Part shown: positions 24,604 to 34,246 of the stretch, one piece after another | Numbering within the stretch: the first letter of the stretch is position 1 | Layout: every line of letters starts with the position of its first letter | Assembly (NCBI RefSeq): GCF_965219715.1 | Contig: NZ_OZ244785.1 | Coordinates: forward strand, 3,410,001-3,474,000 | Reading direction: 5' to 3' | DNA from: Bacterioplanoides sp965219715 | GTDB lineage: Bacteria; Pseudomonadota; Gammaproteobacteria; Pseudomonadales; Oceanobacteraceae | Length of the DNA stretch: 64,000 nt | Notes under the pieces: model-generated | What the model was told of the DNA's origin: nothing | The model's input: the letters and a program-made list of their open reading frames with translations, nothing else | Database searches by the model: none | Position numbers and translations under genes: made by a program

Positions 24604-24897
24604 ATGGCTGACGAAGAACTGGAAATGCAAGACTCCGTGCATGAAGAGTCAGAAGAGCAAAAAGATGAAATGCAGGCGTCCGATAGTGACGATGCTGAAT
24701 CAACCGCTGAAAAAGATGCACATGAAGATCTGGTCGTAAGCACCAGCAGTGCCGCGCGTGATGAAATGCGTCAATCGATGGAAGATGACGTGGCTGCATT
24801 TCTGGCACGTGGTGGCCAGATCACTCAGGTGGATGACAACGTGATGGCAGATCCACCGCGTAAGCCACAAACCAACTATGGCAGTCGCCCGATCTGA
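24604..24897 (+). CDS. sutA: SutA-type RNA polymerase-binding acidic protein
   Basis: 97 aa with SD AAGGAAA upstream. The N-terminal half is highly acidic and likely disordered (EELEMQDSVHEESEEQKDEM). The C-terminal third carries the SutA-like signature: MEDDVAAFLARGGQI, then VMADPPRKPQTNYGSRPI, close to the tail of Pseudomonas aeruginosa SutA. SutA binds the RNA polymerase beta subunit and raises transcription of rRNA and other genes in slow growth. Single gene, followed by a strong terminator. Identity rests on the C-terminal motif. Confidence 0.85.
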   Translation: MADEELEMQDSVHEESEEQKDEMQASDSDDAESTAEKDAHEDLVVSTSSAARDEMRQSMEDDVAAFLARGGQITQVDDNVMADPPRKPQTNYGSRPI

Positions 24898-24937
24898 TCG
24901 GCGATTGTGGTTTATCGCGGTATTGATGCCGTGACTG

Positions 24938-24965
24938 AAAAAAGGACCGTTAACGGTCCTTTTTT
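24938..24965. terminator. Rho-independent terminator after sutA
   Basis: AAAAAAGGACCGTTAACGGTCCTTTTTT is a self-complementary element with a strong T run. Confidence 0.85.
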
Positions 24966-25197
24966 GTTTTTCCCGCTCAATGATTGCCGACGCTAAATCC
25001 TTTCAATTTCAAGTACGATCGTACAACTACCTTGCTATTAAATTCCTCTGGCAGAAAAAATGCGCCATTGGCCTGAGTGCTGCTTTCCTGCGGTCTAGCG
25101 AAAGCGGGCCAATACCAGTGATTTATGGCCACGATTGCTAACACAGACTGGTCTGAGCTGATAAACTGGCGTGAAATTGCAGCAAGGAAGCTGAATT

Positions 25198-25998
25198 ATG
25201 TACACCTACTCAAAAAAGTCCCGAAGACGAATGCATGCAATCCCCGCAGCCATCGCATTATCCGCACTGGTAATGCTCTGGTATTTTTCAGATAACCGAA
25301 CTGCCCATGCGGCAGATGCACAGTCGTTGCCGTCGTCTGAAAAAGTTCTGCTGTCTGCTCGTCTGGCTGATGACTGGTCGGTGGATTGCGACGATTGTGT
25401 TGTTGAGCCGCAGTACGATGTGATGCTCGGCAATGTGGTGCGTTTGCAGAGCCGCAGCGAAATGGTGTTGTCGCTGGATATCGACGATCAGGTTGAACGA
25501 CCTCAACTGAGCTGGCGCTGGACGGTGGATGAGTATGTTGACCAGCATCCTCTGCTGCGTTTAAGCGTATATGTTGATGATACCGATGCCTGGCCGGAGC
25601 GTACGCTGCACTATATCTGGGACAGCGGCCGCGAAGCCGGAACCACCGAAGCGATTTCAGACTTCGAGCACCTGGTGGTGGTGAACGGTAAAAACAGCAA
25701 AGCCGAAAGCTGGCAGCAGGTTCGCTGTAATCTTAATCAGGATTGGCAGCGCATCTATAACGAAGACTTCCCTGAGATAGAAAGCCTGGAGCTGGCATTA
25801 GGAATGCCGGGTAAACTGGGTGTTAGTGGCGCCTTTATCGAGCAACTCAGTATTGCTTCTGCACCATTTGAAGAGGTGGTGGTTGCTCAGACGGAACTTC
25901 CTGATGAGGCGGTGGAACACGCTGATGATTTGCCATCAGCTTCTCTGTCGCAGGAATTACCAACCTCTTTACCACCTACTGCTGCTGGTATCGAATAA
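25198..25998 (+). CDS. DUF3047-like exported or membrane-anchored protein
   Basis: 266 aa with SD AAGGAAG before ATG 25198. A basic N-terminus (KKSRRRMHA) and one hydrophobic segment (about 16-32, ending THAADA-like ATAHAADA context) act as signal or anchor. The middle (PQLSWRWTVDEYVDQHPLLRLSVYVDDT, LHYIWDSGREAGTTEAISDFEHLVVVNG) resembles the DUF3047 jelly-roll family, of unknown function. The C-terminal ~45 residues are acidic and proline/serine-rich and look unstructured. It is a single gene with no functional context nearby. Confidence 0.7.
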   Translation: MYTYSKKSRRRMHAIPAAIALSALVMLWYFSDNRTAHAADAQSLPSSEKVLLSARLADDWSVDCDDCVVEPQYDVMLGNVVRLQSRSEMVLSLDIDDQVERPQLSWRWTVDEYVDQHPLLRLSVYVDDTDAWPERTLHYIWDSGREAGTTEAISDFEHLVVVNGKNSKAESWQQVRCNLNQDWQRIYNEDFPEIESLELALGMPGKLGVSGAFIEQLSIASAPFEEVVVAQTELPDEAVEHADDLPSASLSQELPTSLPPTAAGIE

Positions 25999-26165
25999 GT
26001 CATTTCTTTCCTCTTTCATTTCTGCGTTTCCTTCTTCCGTATTTCTTTCCGATCGATCATCTTGTCTCCTCTTTGCTGGTTCTAGTGTGTTGATACTTTT
26101 TGTCGCTCATTAGAGTTTCCTTTATTAGCTTTTATGAATGTGTTGTTGTGAATAAATAGCGCAAT

Positions 26166-26200
26166 AAAAAAGCCCGACCAGTTAACTGATCGGGATTTAT
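26166..26200. terminator. Bidirectional terminator
   Basis: CCCGACCAGTTAACTGATCGGG (26173-26194) forms a long stem with one mismatch. It has A runs before and T-rich sequence after, so it can end the phosphoesterase gene on the minus strand and the DUF3047 gene on the plus strand. Confidence 0.75.
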
Positions 26201-26227
26201 TTTTGAGTTATCGAATCAGCTCACAAC

Positions 26228-27277
26228 TTACTTCTGCCGCTGCATAGTACGACTGTAGGCCGCTTTATAGTCGCCGCTGACCGGATCAACGGTGTAAGCG
26301 GTGCCGCGGAATTCATCCCCCTGAAGCTCAACAAAGAAGAAGCCCAGAATGTTGTCCTGCTGCCAGTAAACGGCGTTACGGTTTGCGTCACCGAAACCAC
26401 GGGTTTTTGCACCCGCACCGGTCAGGATATGGAAAGTACCCGGACATGATTCAGTTTCCTTCAGCCACTGCAGGTCATGGTCATGGCCGGTGAAGATCAC
26501 GTCGGCGTTGCCACATACGTTTTGGTTAACCATGTCGCGGAAGTAACGACCCTGGCCAGCCAGGCCGTCGTAGTTACCGGCGTTGCCGTGGCGGCCGTTA
26601 GAGATATATGGGTGGTGACCAAAAGCGATTTTCCACGGTGCTTTAGAAGCGGCGAAGCCTTCTTTCAGCCACTTGCCTTGTTTGGCGGAGTAATCGTCTT
26701 TGTTGTACTCGTTGCTAGGGTCACCGGCAGAAGCCGTTGGGTTGGTATCCATCGAGAAGAAGGTAACCAGTGGTGTTGCGTTCTGCGGCGCTTCAAACTT
26801 GTAGTAACGCGCAGGCATCTGCCACTTGTTGCTCTTACGGTCAGTACGGTAGTGGTAATCAACCTGCAGTTCGCCACGGTCGTTATCGGCACCGTCACCA
26901 GCGATGATCCAGGTGTTGTCGTGGTTGCCCAGCGACATGTAGAACGGGAAGTTGATGTTTTTGTATGGATCTTCGAACTTCAGTTCAAACTGAATATCAC
27001 GTTCGCCGTCGACACCATCTTCATAAATATTGTCGCCCATACCAATGGCGAAATCACAGCCACGCGCGGCACACACAGATTCCATAGCAGCAGCCACTTT
27101 GTACTGGCCGTCTTTACCTGTGCCTGTGTCACCAATTGCGATAAAACGCACAACGGTGTCAGCGGGTGGGTATACCACGGTTTCATCAACCGGTGGGTTG
27201 GTTGGCGCTGGTTTGGACATACCCATGGCGGAAGCCGCCATGCCGGTTAAGGCGAGAGAAAGCAGAGTCTTTTTCAT
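26228..27277 (-). CDS. Exported metallophosphoesterase (purple acid phosphatase-like)
   Basis: 349 aa from ATG at 27277, where a signal peptide begins (KKTLLSLALTGMAASAMG); an in-frame ATG at 27310 would add 11 residues before it. The five calcineurin-like metal motifs are in order: AIGDTGTGKD, GMGDNIYEDG, SLGNHDN, FGHHPYISNGRHG and FTGHDHDLQWL. A tartrate-resistant acid phosphatase-like layout suggests a periplasmic phosphomonoesterase. The cysteine pair CAARGC lies between motifs one and two. No Pho box was recognised upstream. Substrate unknown. Confidence 0.85.
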   Translation of the reverse strand: MKKTLLSLALTGMAASAMGMSKPAPTNPPVDETVVYPPADTVVRFIAIGDTGTGKDGQYKVAAAMESVCAARGCDFAIGMGDNIYEDGVDGERDIQFELKFEDPYKNINFPFYMSLGNHDNTWIIAGDGADNDRGELQVDYHYRTDRKSNKWQMPARYYKFEAPQNATPLVTFFSMDTNPTASAGDPSNEYNKDDYSAKQGKWLKEGFAASKAPWKIAFGHHPYISNGRHGNAGNYDGLAGQGRYFRDMVNQNVCGNADVIFTGHDHDLQWLKETESCPGTFHILTGAGAKTRGFGDANRNAVYWQQDNILGFFFVELQGDEFRGTAYTVDPVSGDYKAAYSRTMQRQK

Positions 27278-27470
27278 TGTTATTGGTCTCGGTTGAGTAT
27301 CAGGTCGCACGCATGATAGCGGCGTTAAATTACAACTTTATTATTATTTTTGTGAGACAGAAGTATGCCAGAAAATAACCCGTTGCGACTGCACAATTCG
27401 GGTCATTTGTTAGCGGAAAAGAGAGTCTGGCGTGAATTGGTATGAGTGTGGCGCGAATTGGTGGTGATTA

Positions 27471-28196
27471 TTAAACCAGTGCTGCCACAGCCGCATTCAG
27501 TTGCGATAAATGAGTAATTTCCTGATCCGGAACACACTCGTCTTCGACCCAGGCCGCATCGCACAAGTTGACCCAGATGGTGTGAATTCCCAGACGTTTT
27601 GCCGCAACGATATCCTGTTCCTGATGGTCACCAACGTGAATACATTCTGCCGCAGATACACCGGCTTTATTTAAAGCAGCTTCGAACATATCCGGGTGGG
27701 GTTTGGCTGCACCAACATTTTCGGCATTAAAATGGGCGTCGAATAAATGGTCGATACCAATTAATTTCAGATCGGCATTGCCGTTGGTAACCGCCATTAA
27801 CTGATGGTCTTTTTTCAGTGTTTCCAGTGCTGCTAATGCACCGTCGAATAACGTCACTTCGCTGCGGGTTTTATAAAACACATCAAAAGCCTGCAGTGCC
27901 TTCTGGCGACCTTCATCACCGCTGATACCAGCCTGCAAAAATACCCGGCGTAAAACTTCGATGCGTAATTCAGAAACTTTATCGCGCAGTTGTGGATAAC
28001 ACTCGGCGATGTCGTTTTTGTACTGGCGCAGCGCTTCAAAGGTGTAAAACTCGGCCGCTTGTGGAACGTTTTCCACAATCCAGTTATGGCAGGCTTTTTC
28101 CGCTTTAATAATTACCGGATCGGTTTCCCAGAGGGTGTTGTCCAGATCCAGCGTAATCAGTTTAATCGCCATCGGAGAAGCTACCTGCGTTGCCAT
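27471..28196 (-). CDS. yigB: HAD-superfamily hydrolase (YigB-like)
   Basis: 241 aa. The motifs are LDLDNTLWETDP (nucleophile Asp), AVTNGNADL (motif II Thr/Asn), AAKPHPDMF (motif III Lys) and HVGDHQEQDIVAAKRLG (motif IV). It has a helical cap between residues ~20 and 100. In position it matches YigB of the dapF-yigA-xerC-yigB cluster; E. coli YigB dephosphorylates FMN to riboflavin. Here the DUF484 gene precedes it directly and xerC is absent. The FMN role is transferred from family, so moderate certainty. Confidence 0.8.
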   Translation of the reverse strand: MATQVASPMAIKLITLDLDNTLWETDPVIIKAEKACHNWIVENVPQAAEFYTFEALRQYKNDIAECYPQLRDKVSELRIEVLRRVFLQAGISGDEGRQKALQAFDVFYKTRSEVTLFDGALAALETLKKDHQLMAVTNGNADLKLIGIDHLFDAHFNAENVGAAKPHPDMFEAALNKAGVSAAECIHVGDHQEQDIVAAKRLGIHTIWVNLCDAAWVEDECVPDQEITHLSQLNAAVAALV

Positions 28197-28322
28197 TGCT
28201 GTGTTAAAAATAAATTCAAAATGCTCATTTATGGCTTATAAACAGCGCGTTTAAATTTATTTTTGCCTTGCACTGGCTGCCTCAGAACCGCTTCTATCTT
28301 GGCTGCTAGCGCATATAAAAAC

Positions 28323-28994
28323 TTAAACTACCGGAATTTGCGGTAAACGCAGTGCCAGAATATCGGCAATATAATCGAGGAATAAGGTATCCATCGAGCT
28401 GCGGTAATAGCCCGGGTCTTTGCTGGCAACGGTTAATACGCCGTTGTTACCCTGACCACGAACCTGAGCAGCGGCGACTGACTGAGCGTTAGTGGTTTGT
28501 GTGCCCAGCAGCGACGCAATGTCTTCCTGCGGTAACTGACCACAAATCGCACGATGACCTTTAAACAGACGATGTACGCTGCGTTGGCGTTCGCTGGAAC
28601 GAATGGTAATCAACGGCGCGTCGAGATTTCGTTCGGTGAAATGTAATAACGCCCAGGCGTCGACACCAAAGTCTTCACGCAAAGAATCGTCCAGCGTAGC
28701 CTGCACGTTTAACCAGCTTTCTGCTTCGATTAATGCCAGTACCAAACGACGGCTTTTTTCGAACAGCTGGTCGTTACGACGGGCATTTTCCAGTAAGTCG
28801 GCAAGACGCTGACGTAATTCCACGTTGCGCTCACGGTGCACCGACAGCTGGCGTTCTACCAGGCTGGTGGCCGGACCGGCATTGTGGGGAATTCGCATTT
28901 CCGCCAACAGGTCATCTTTACCGATAAAAAAATCGGGATGGTCCTGTAAATACTGGGCAACATCAGCATCGGTTAAACGCGGTTGCTGGCTCAT
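28323..28994 (-). CDS. DUF484 family protein (YigA-like)
   Basis: 223 aa. It opens with TDADVAQYLQDHPDFFIGKDDLLAEMRIPH, the characteristic DUF484 N-terminus, then a coiled-coil segment (residues ~45-85) and a GAF-like domain. It usually lies between dapF and xerC; function is unknown. It starts 24 bases after the dapF stop, so it is probably co-transcribed with lptM-lysA-dapF. Confidence 0.85.
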   Translation of the reverse strand: MSQQPRLTDADVAQYLQDHPDFFIGKDDLLAEMRIPHNAGPATSLVERQLSVHRERNVELRQRLADLLENARRNDQLFEKSRRLVLALIEAESWLNVQATLDDSLREDFGVDAWALLHFTERNLDAPLITIRSSERQRSVHRLFKGHRAICGQLPQEDIASLLGTQTTNAQSVAAAQVRGQGNNGVLTVASKDPGYYRSSMDTLFLDYIADILALRLPQIPVV

Positions 28995-29018
28995 AACAAT
29001 TCCTTAAAGGTTCTGACC

Positions 29019-29855
29019 TTAGACGTTCATCCGGCCTTCAAATACGGTAACCGCAGGGCCGGTCATTTTGATGTGGGAATCCGGATTGCCATCCCACTCA
29101 ATAAATAAATCACCACCTGGCAGCGATACGGTGACACCGGGCTTCAGCCAGCCACGCAGCTGACCAGAGACTACCGCAGCACAGGCGCCGGTGCCACAGG
29201 CCAGGGTTTCGCCGGTACCGCGTTCGAATACCCGCAAACGAATATGGTGTTCGTGGACGATCTGCATAAAGCCGATATTGGCACGTGCCGGGAAGCTGGA
29301 GTGGGGCTCCAGAATCGGCCCCCAGTGTTCCACCGGTGCGGTATCAACATCATCAACCCGAACCACACCATGAGGGTTACCCATGGATACGGCACCCAGA
29401 GAAATTTCACCAATTTCTCCTGCATCGATGGTGTATTCCGGTGCGTATTCTGTCGCACGGAATGGAATTAAATTCGGAATCAGGGTGGGCTCACCCATAT
29501 CTACCACCACCTGATTGTCATCGGTGAGGTGTAATTCCATTAAGCCGTTGGCGGTTTCGACGCGAATATCGCGCTTGCCGGTTAAACGCTGATCGTAAAC
29601 AAAGCGAGCGAAACAACGGGCACCGTTGCCACAGTTTTCCACTTCGCTGCCATCGGCGTTAAAAATACGGTATTTAAAGTCGACATCCGGACGGCTTGGC
29701 TGCTCAACAATTAACAGCTGATCAAAACCAACGCCGAAATTACGGTCAGATAATTCGCGCACCCGTTCCGGACGGATATGACCGGTTTGGGTGACCAGAT
29801 CGATCACCACAAAGTCATTGCCCAGGCCGTGCATTTTGCTGAATTTAAGCCACAT
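29019..29855 (-). CDS. dapF: Diaminopimelate epimerase
   Basis: 278 aa, normal length. It interconverts LL- and meso-diaminopimelate for lysine and peptidoglycan synthesis in the cytoplasm. Both catalytic cysteines are visible: NCGNGARCFARF (acid/base Cys) and the second in TLACGTGACAA. It begins with KFSKMHGLGNDFVVID, typical of the family. It sits 29 bases after lysA in the same direction, so the two lysine-branch enzymes are coupled. Confidence 0.95.
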   Translation of the reverse strand: MWLKFSKMHGLGNDFVVIDLVTQTGHIRPERVRELSDRNFGVGFDQLLIVEQPSRPDVDFKYRIFNADGSEVENCGNGARCFARFVYDQRLTGKRDIRVETANGLMELHLTDDNQVVVDMGEPTLIPNLIPFRATEYAPEYTIDAGEIGEISLGAVSMGNPHGVVRVDDVDTAPVEHWGPILEPHSSFPARANIGFMQIVHEHHIRLRVFERGTGETLACGTGACAAVVSGQLRGWLKPGVTVSLPGGDLFIEWDGNPDSHIKMTGPAVTVFEGRMNV

Positions 29856-29884
29856 AACTAATCTTTGCCTTTAAGCCAGAGTCT

Positions 29885-31150
29885 TTATTCTGCGATCAGT
29901 TGTTCGCCGGCGAATAATTCTTCAATGGTTTCGCGCTTACGTACTAAGTGCAGCTGGTCACCATCAACCATCACTTCCGCCGGACGACCACGGCTGTTGT
30001 AGTTCGATGCCATCACAAAACCGTAAGCACCGGCCGACATTACTGCAACCAGATCACCAGCAGCTAATGGCAGCTCACGATCTTTGCCTAAGAAGTCACC
30101 GGTTTCACATACCGGGCCTACTAAATCGTAATCGCGTACCGGGGCATCGGAGGTTTCTGCCAGCGGTTTAATATCCTGCCAGGCGCTGTACAGCGACGGA
30201 CGGATTAAATCGTTCATCGCACCATCAATAATGGCGAAGTTTTTGTGGTCGTTTAACTTCAGGTATTCCACCTGAGTTAAAAATACACCGGCGTTGGCAG
30301 CAACCGAACGACCCGGCTCAAAAATCAGTTTGAACTGCTTGCCGCCATCAGCACGCTGAGCCAAGCGGTTTTTAATTGCCGCGATGTATTCGCCGGCACT
30401 GGCTGGTGTTTCATCACGGTAGGTCACGCCTAAGCCGCCACCTAAATCCAAGTGTTCAATGTTAATGCCTTGCTCCGCCAGATTATCCACCAGAGCCAGC
30501 ACGCGATCTAACGCATCCATAAATGGCGAAATTTCGGTCAGCTGGCTGCCGATATGACAATCCACACCTTTGATATCCAGACCTGGTAAGTCTTTGGCTT
30601 TGGCGTAAACACGTGGCGCTTCGTTAATATCGATGCCGAACTTGTTGTCTTTTAAACCGGTAGAAATATACGGGTGAGTCTGGGCATCAACGTCCGGGTT
30701 CACACGCAGAGAAACGTGAGCGGTTTTGCCGATGCGGCTGGCAACCTCACTCAGACGTTCCAGTTCGGCTTCGGATTCAACGTTAAAGCAATAAACACCC
30801 ACTTCCAGTGCGCGCTGCATTTCTGCTGCCTGTTTGCCAACACCGGAGAACACAACTTTGTTAGCGTCGCCACCGGCGGCTAATACACGCTCCAGTTCAC
30901 CCAGGCTAACGATATCGAAACCCGCGCCCTGTTTTGCAAGAACGTTTAATACTGCCAGGTTGGAGTTAGCTTTTACCGCGTAACATACCAGGTGTGGCCA
31001 GTCGCCCAACGCTTCGGTGTAGGCAGTAAAGTGTTGCTCGAAAGCGGCACGGGAATAAACGTACAGTGGCGTACCGAATTGTTCGGCCGCAGCACGTAAG
31101 GAAACCTGTTCGGCGTGAAGTTCGCCATTCTGGTAGCTGAATACTGACAT
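29885..31150 (-). CDS. lysA: Diaminopimelate decarboxylase
   Basis: 421 aa from ATG at 31150; the open frame continues 57 codons upstream, but that part overlaps lptM in another frame and is not conserved in type. A PLP enzyme: Lys in CYAVKANSNLAVL, HIGSQLTE, LDLGGGLGVTY, FEPGRSVAANAG and the catalytic Cys segment GPVCETGDFLG. It makes lysine from meso-diaminopimelate. Its start overlaps the lptM stop (TGATG). Confidence 0.95.
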   Translation of the reverse strand: MSVFSYQNGELHAEQVSLRAAAEQFGTPLYVYSRAAFEQHFTAYTEALGDWPHLVCYAVKANSNLAVLNVLAKQGAGFDIVSLGELERVLAAGGDANKVVFSGVGKQAAEMQRALEVGVYCFNVESEAELERLSEVASRIGKTAHVSLRVNPDVDAQTHPYISTGLKDNKFGIDINEAPRVYAKAKDLPGLDIKGVDCHIGSQLTEISPFMDALDRVLALVDNLAEQGINIEHLDLGGGLGVTYRDETPASAGEYIAAIKNRLAQRADGGKQFKLIFEPGRSVAANAGVFLTQVEYLKLNDHKNFAIIDGAMNDLIRPSLYSAWQDIKPLAETSDAPVRDYDLVGPVCETGDFLGKDRELPLAAGDLVAVMSAGAYGFVMASNYNSRGRPAEVMVDGDQLHLVRKRETIEELFAGEQLIAE

Positions 31151-31305
31151 CAGGAGTTCGATTCCGTTGCTGAGCTTGTGTTCTCTGCAGGCCGGTCTTC
31201 GGGCAGGTACAGCGGACCTTTCTGGCCACAGGCCGACAGGCCGCCAATCAGAATCAGGCTGGCGAACAGGGCGCGTAGTGCTGTCTGCGTTAAATTCCGG
31301 GACAT
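31150..31305 (-). CDS. lptM: Small lipoprotein LptM (LppL/YifL)
   Basis: 51 aa. Signal peptide with lipobox LSAC (acylated Cys) followed by the family-typical GQKGPLYLPED. ATG at 31305 is chosen since the signal peptide begins there. Family members assist LptD maturation at the outer membrane in E. coli. The gene precedes lysA in most gammaproteobacteria, as here, and its stop overlaps the lysA start. Confidence 0.88.
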   Translation of the reverse strand: MSRNLTQTALRALFASLILIGGLSACGQKGPLYLPEDRPAENTSSATESNS

Positions 31306-31389
31306 AAACAATTCCACACAAGCAGAAGATAAAAGATGGCAGGCATTATACGGGGTTCGCAGACACATGTCTGCCGCTGCGGGGCGGCC

Positions 31390-34158
31390 TCAGGCCAGTG
31401 AAATGGCCTGATTAATGCGCTTTTCGATGGATTGTCTGGCCAGCAGGTGTTCGATGACCTGCTGATTGTTACCCGGCAGGGATAAATCGCTGAGATGGCA
31501 GGGGTAATTATTGCCCTGACGGCGGATGGCGACCACTTCTTCCGCCACCGCTTTATACAGGTCATCACCAAATTGCCAGATGCTGAATTCCTGGCTGTTG
31601 CAGTAGAGCGTGGTCTGTTGATGATCGTCGATGACGGCACTGAGATCGATGCTGTTACTTTGCTGGCTGAGCTGCGGCAGCTTGCGTCGCACCAGTTCAA
31701 GATCGAATGATTGGCCTTTCTGACGTATTTCGAACAACAGCATATTTCGCTGCAGTTGGCGCGCCTTATTGCCCGGCAGTTGCGCCAGCCAGCGCTGATC
31801 CAGCTGACGTAAAAAGCGAATGGCGGCAATCAGCCGATGTTTGCCATCTGCTTCTGGCCATTGCTGGTGCAGTAAGGCGCCTTTGTCATCGAGCAGATAA
31901 AAGAAGAACTTCTCATCTTTCCGCCAGTAAAACAGTTGCCAGACTCCGGCCCGGGCGCGTTGATAAATCAGCCGCAACGGGCTTTGTAATAACGCCGCCG
32001 AATCGAGGGTGCAGGGAGCAAAAAAATCACGCGGTTGTTGCAGCAGTTGCAGTAACTTGCTGACGTTTGCCGCGCTTTGCAGTTTTATGCCCTCGCGCTG
32101 ACTGTGTAATAAATAATATTGTTCCGACGCTTCGATCAAATACGGCTGGCGTGGATTCGTACTGAAGTGTTTAAACGTATCACTAATCAGCTGCTCGGCC
32201 CGCATACGAATGGTGCTGGCACGGCTGGCGCAATGACAATGACAGGAAATTTTCGGCCATTGCTGTTGCGGCTGAGAGAAGGGCAGGTGACGCAATAAAT
32301 GTTGCAGACATTGCAGCATGGCGGCGTTGCCGTCAAAACGTTCGATATGCCATTCCCCCCAGCTGTTGCGGGTGAACAGATCCAGCGTCAGGATTAAATT
32401 TTCGCGGATGGCGCTGTAGCCCAGGGCATCGTCGCGGTTACTGATTTTCTGCATGCCACGGCGGCTGAGTTTGTGTTGCGGGTCGACACCAACGTTAATA
32501 AACAGCTTCCACTGCAAAGGCTTAGGTGGATGGATTAATGCTGCATTTTCTGCTTTGCGGATGGTTTGTGAACGCACGACCTGCAGCAGCTCTTTCAGTT
32601 CGTACTGACTGACCGGGTTATGGCTGGGGAACAGCGCAATCTGGGTATGGTTGGCCAATAAGCCGTTGTACTGGGCAAAGAACAGTAGCTCCATTAAGCT
32701 CGGAGACTGCTTCAGTACCTGCTCGGTATCCTGAGTATCTTTATTCCAGCTGCCGGGGATTAATTGCCAGACTTTATTCGGTGTCAGCCGCAGGGTGATT
32801 TTATCCTGCTCCAGGCTCTGGCAGATGCCCGGATTAATATCCATCACCTTACCGGGCTTGGCGTCAAAAGCAGCGTACAGGCGGTTGCCTAATAATCTCA
32901 GGTCGGCGGGTTTGATGTGCAGTTTCGGAGCGTATTTCTGGCTGAAACCCGCGAGAAAACGATAGCTCGACAGCATTTCACTGATCAGTGCATTACGTTC
33001 TTTATGAACCCGTACCACCGGCCAGTGTTGACGCTGATCCAGTTCAATAAAGTCGCCGGTCTGCCATTGCCAGTCGTTACACAGTTTGCTGAAGGATTTA
33101 GCCCGCCAGCTTTTGCGCTGGTTATTACTAAGGTCCGACAACGGCAGCTGGGCTTTGTAATAAAACGCCCGGCGCGCCAGCTGAATACGTTGTGGATTAC
33201 CTTCCTGATCCAGCTGCGCACTGACCCGTTGCAGCATCAGCAGATAAGCATCACATTGTTCAACTTCGGTTTCACCGGCATGCACCCGTTGCTTCAGGTC
33301 CCAGCATAACGGGCGGATATTAGGATATTGGCTGGCGTAGTGACGTGTGAGTAATAACTTCAGCAGTGCTTTATAGGGATTACTCAGGCCTTTATTTAAT
33401 TGCCACAAACCGGCGCCAACAAATTCGGCGGCGGGAATGGTGCCGATCTGGCCGAAGTGTAACCAGCGTCCGGCGTGTACCTTGTGTTCATCCAGCAGGG
33501 TTTGCCAGTAACCTTCGCTGCGCGATTCCTGATCCTGCGGAATCAGCCACCAGGAAGGCTGACTGCCAGCCAGCCATAAGGCGCTGCGATAAAACTCGTC
33601 GAGTAATAACAGGTGCTGGCTGCTGCCGCAGTCTTCGCCACCGGTGGAGCGGCTCTGACCCTGGCGGAAATCGCTGAGGTTCATCAGAAAAAAGTGCAGC
33701 TCAACATTCTGAGATTCAGCCCAGCGTTCGATGTTTTCACACTTCTGTTGCAGTGCTGCCAGCTGCGGCTGCGACAGCTGTTCATCGTGGCACAGCCAGA
33801 CATCCAGATCACTGGAGCGCGATTGTGCCAGTGAACCCAGACTGCCCATCAGATACAGGCCCTGAATGTGTTTCTCAGAAAAGCCGCGGGGTGCGTTAAC
33901 ACCACGGGCGATGCCTTGCAGGGTCTGAATTTCCTGCTGGCTGGGCTGGTAGTGCTCGATGCCACAGGGGGTGTCGCGCGAGACAAATCCAGGCAGTTGC
34001 TGGTGGTTGAGATGCAGCAGTAGTGGCAATACATCAAGCACCACCCGCTGGCGGCTGCTCATTAAACTCCGGGCACTCTCCAGTCTGGCTTCATTCAGCT
34101 CCAGAAAGCTGGTTTGCCATTGATGGATTTGTTGTGCCGAAGGCGTTTTTTCACTCAT
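31390..34158 (-). CDS. cyaA: Class I adenylate cyclase
   Basis: 922 aa from ATG at 34158; the frame runs to 34287 but those 43 codons cross a promoter region. The N-terminal catalytic half shows LYLMGSLGSLAQSRSSDLDVWLCHD, the nucleotidyltransferase GSx10DxD motif of class I cyclases, followed by the long C-terminal regulatory half (CyaA of enterics ~850 aa). It makes cAMP from ATP in the cytoplasm. It usually neighbours cyaY-lptM-lysA; cyaY (frataxin) is not present here. The upstream 130 bases also hold a Fur-like promoter reading the other way. Confidence 0.93.
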   Translation of the reverse strand: MSEKTPSAQQIHQWQTSFLELNEARLESARSLMSSRQRVVLDVLPLLLHLNHQQLPGFVSRDTPCGIEHYQPSQQEIQTLQGIARGVNAPRGFSEKHIQGLYLMGSLGSLAQSRSSDLDVWLCHDEQLSQPQLAALQQKCENIERWAESQNVELHFFLMNLSDFRQGQSRSTGGEDCGSSQHLLLLDEFYRSALWLAGSQPSWWLIPQDQESRSEGYWQTLLDEHKVHAGRWLHFGQIGTIPAAEFVGAGLWQLNKGLSNPYKALLKLLLTRHYASQYPNIRPLCWDLKQRVHAGETEVEQCDAYLLMLQRVSAQLDQEGNPQRIQLARRAFYYKAQLPLSDLSNNQRKSWRAKSFSKLCNDWQWQTGDFIELDQRQHWPVVRVHKERNALISEMLSSYRFLAGFSQKYAPKLHIKPADLRLLGNRLYAAFDAKPGKVMDINPGICQSLEQDKITLRLTPNKVWQLIPGSWNKDTQDTEQVLKQSPSLMELLFFAQYNGLLANHTQIALFPSHNPVSQYELKELLQVVRSQTIRKAENAALIHPPKPLQWKLFINVGVDPQHKLSRRGMQKISNRDDALGYSAIRENLILTLDLFTRNSWGEWHIERFDGNAAMLQCLQHLLRHLPFSQPQQQWPKISCHCHCASRASTIRMRAEQLISDTFKHFSTNPRQPYLIEASEQYYLLHSQREGIKLQSAANVSKLLQLLQQPRDFFAPCTLDSAALLQSPLRLIYQRARAGVWQLFYWRKDEKFFFYLLDDKGALLHQQWPEADGKHRLIAAIRFLRQLDQRWLAQLPGNKARQLQRNMLLFEIRQKGQSFDLELVRRKLPQLSQQSNSIDLSAVIDDHQQTTLYCNSQEFSIWQFGDDLYKAVAEEVVAIRRQGNNYPCHLSDLSLPGNNQQVIEHLLARQSIEKRINQAISLA

Positions 34159-34246
34159 GCTTTCAGTGTAGATGCTTTCGCTGAAAAGGTTGGTGTCCGG
34201 GCAGTTAGTCCGGGTAAAAATCGCCCTCTGGTTATTTGTTATGACG

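Noticed and set aside
25013..25024. Palindrome GTACGATCGTAC as an operator
   Set aside because: Short and single, with no gene start or promoter clearly associated.
25999..26090. Pyrimidine-rich stretch after the DUF3047 gene
   Set aside because: Could affect termination, but no structure or frame supports a feature.
26477..27250. Long plus-strand open frame (257 codons) opposite the phosphoesterase
   Set aside because: It is the complement of a gene with all five metallophosphoesterase motifs and a signal peptide. The antisense protein has no recognisable features.
31151..31321. N-terminal extension of lysA
   Set aside because: These codons lie over lptM in another frame; lysA normally begins near ATG 31150.
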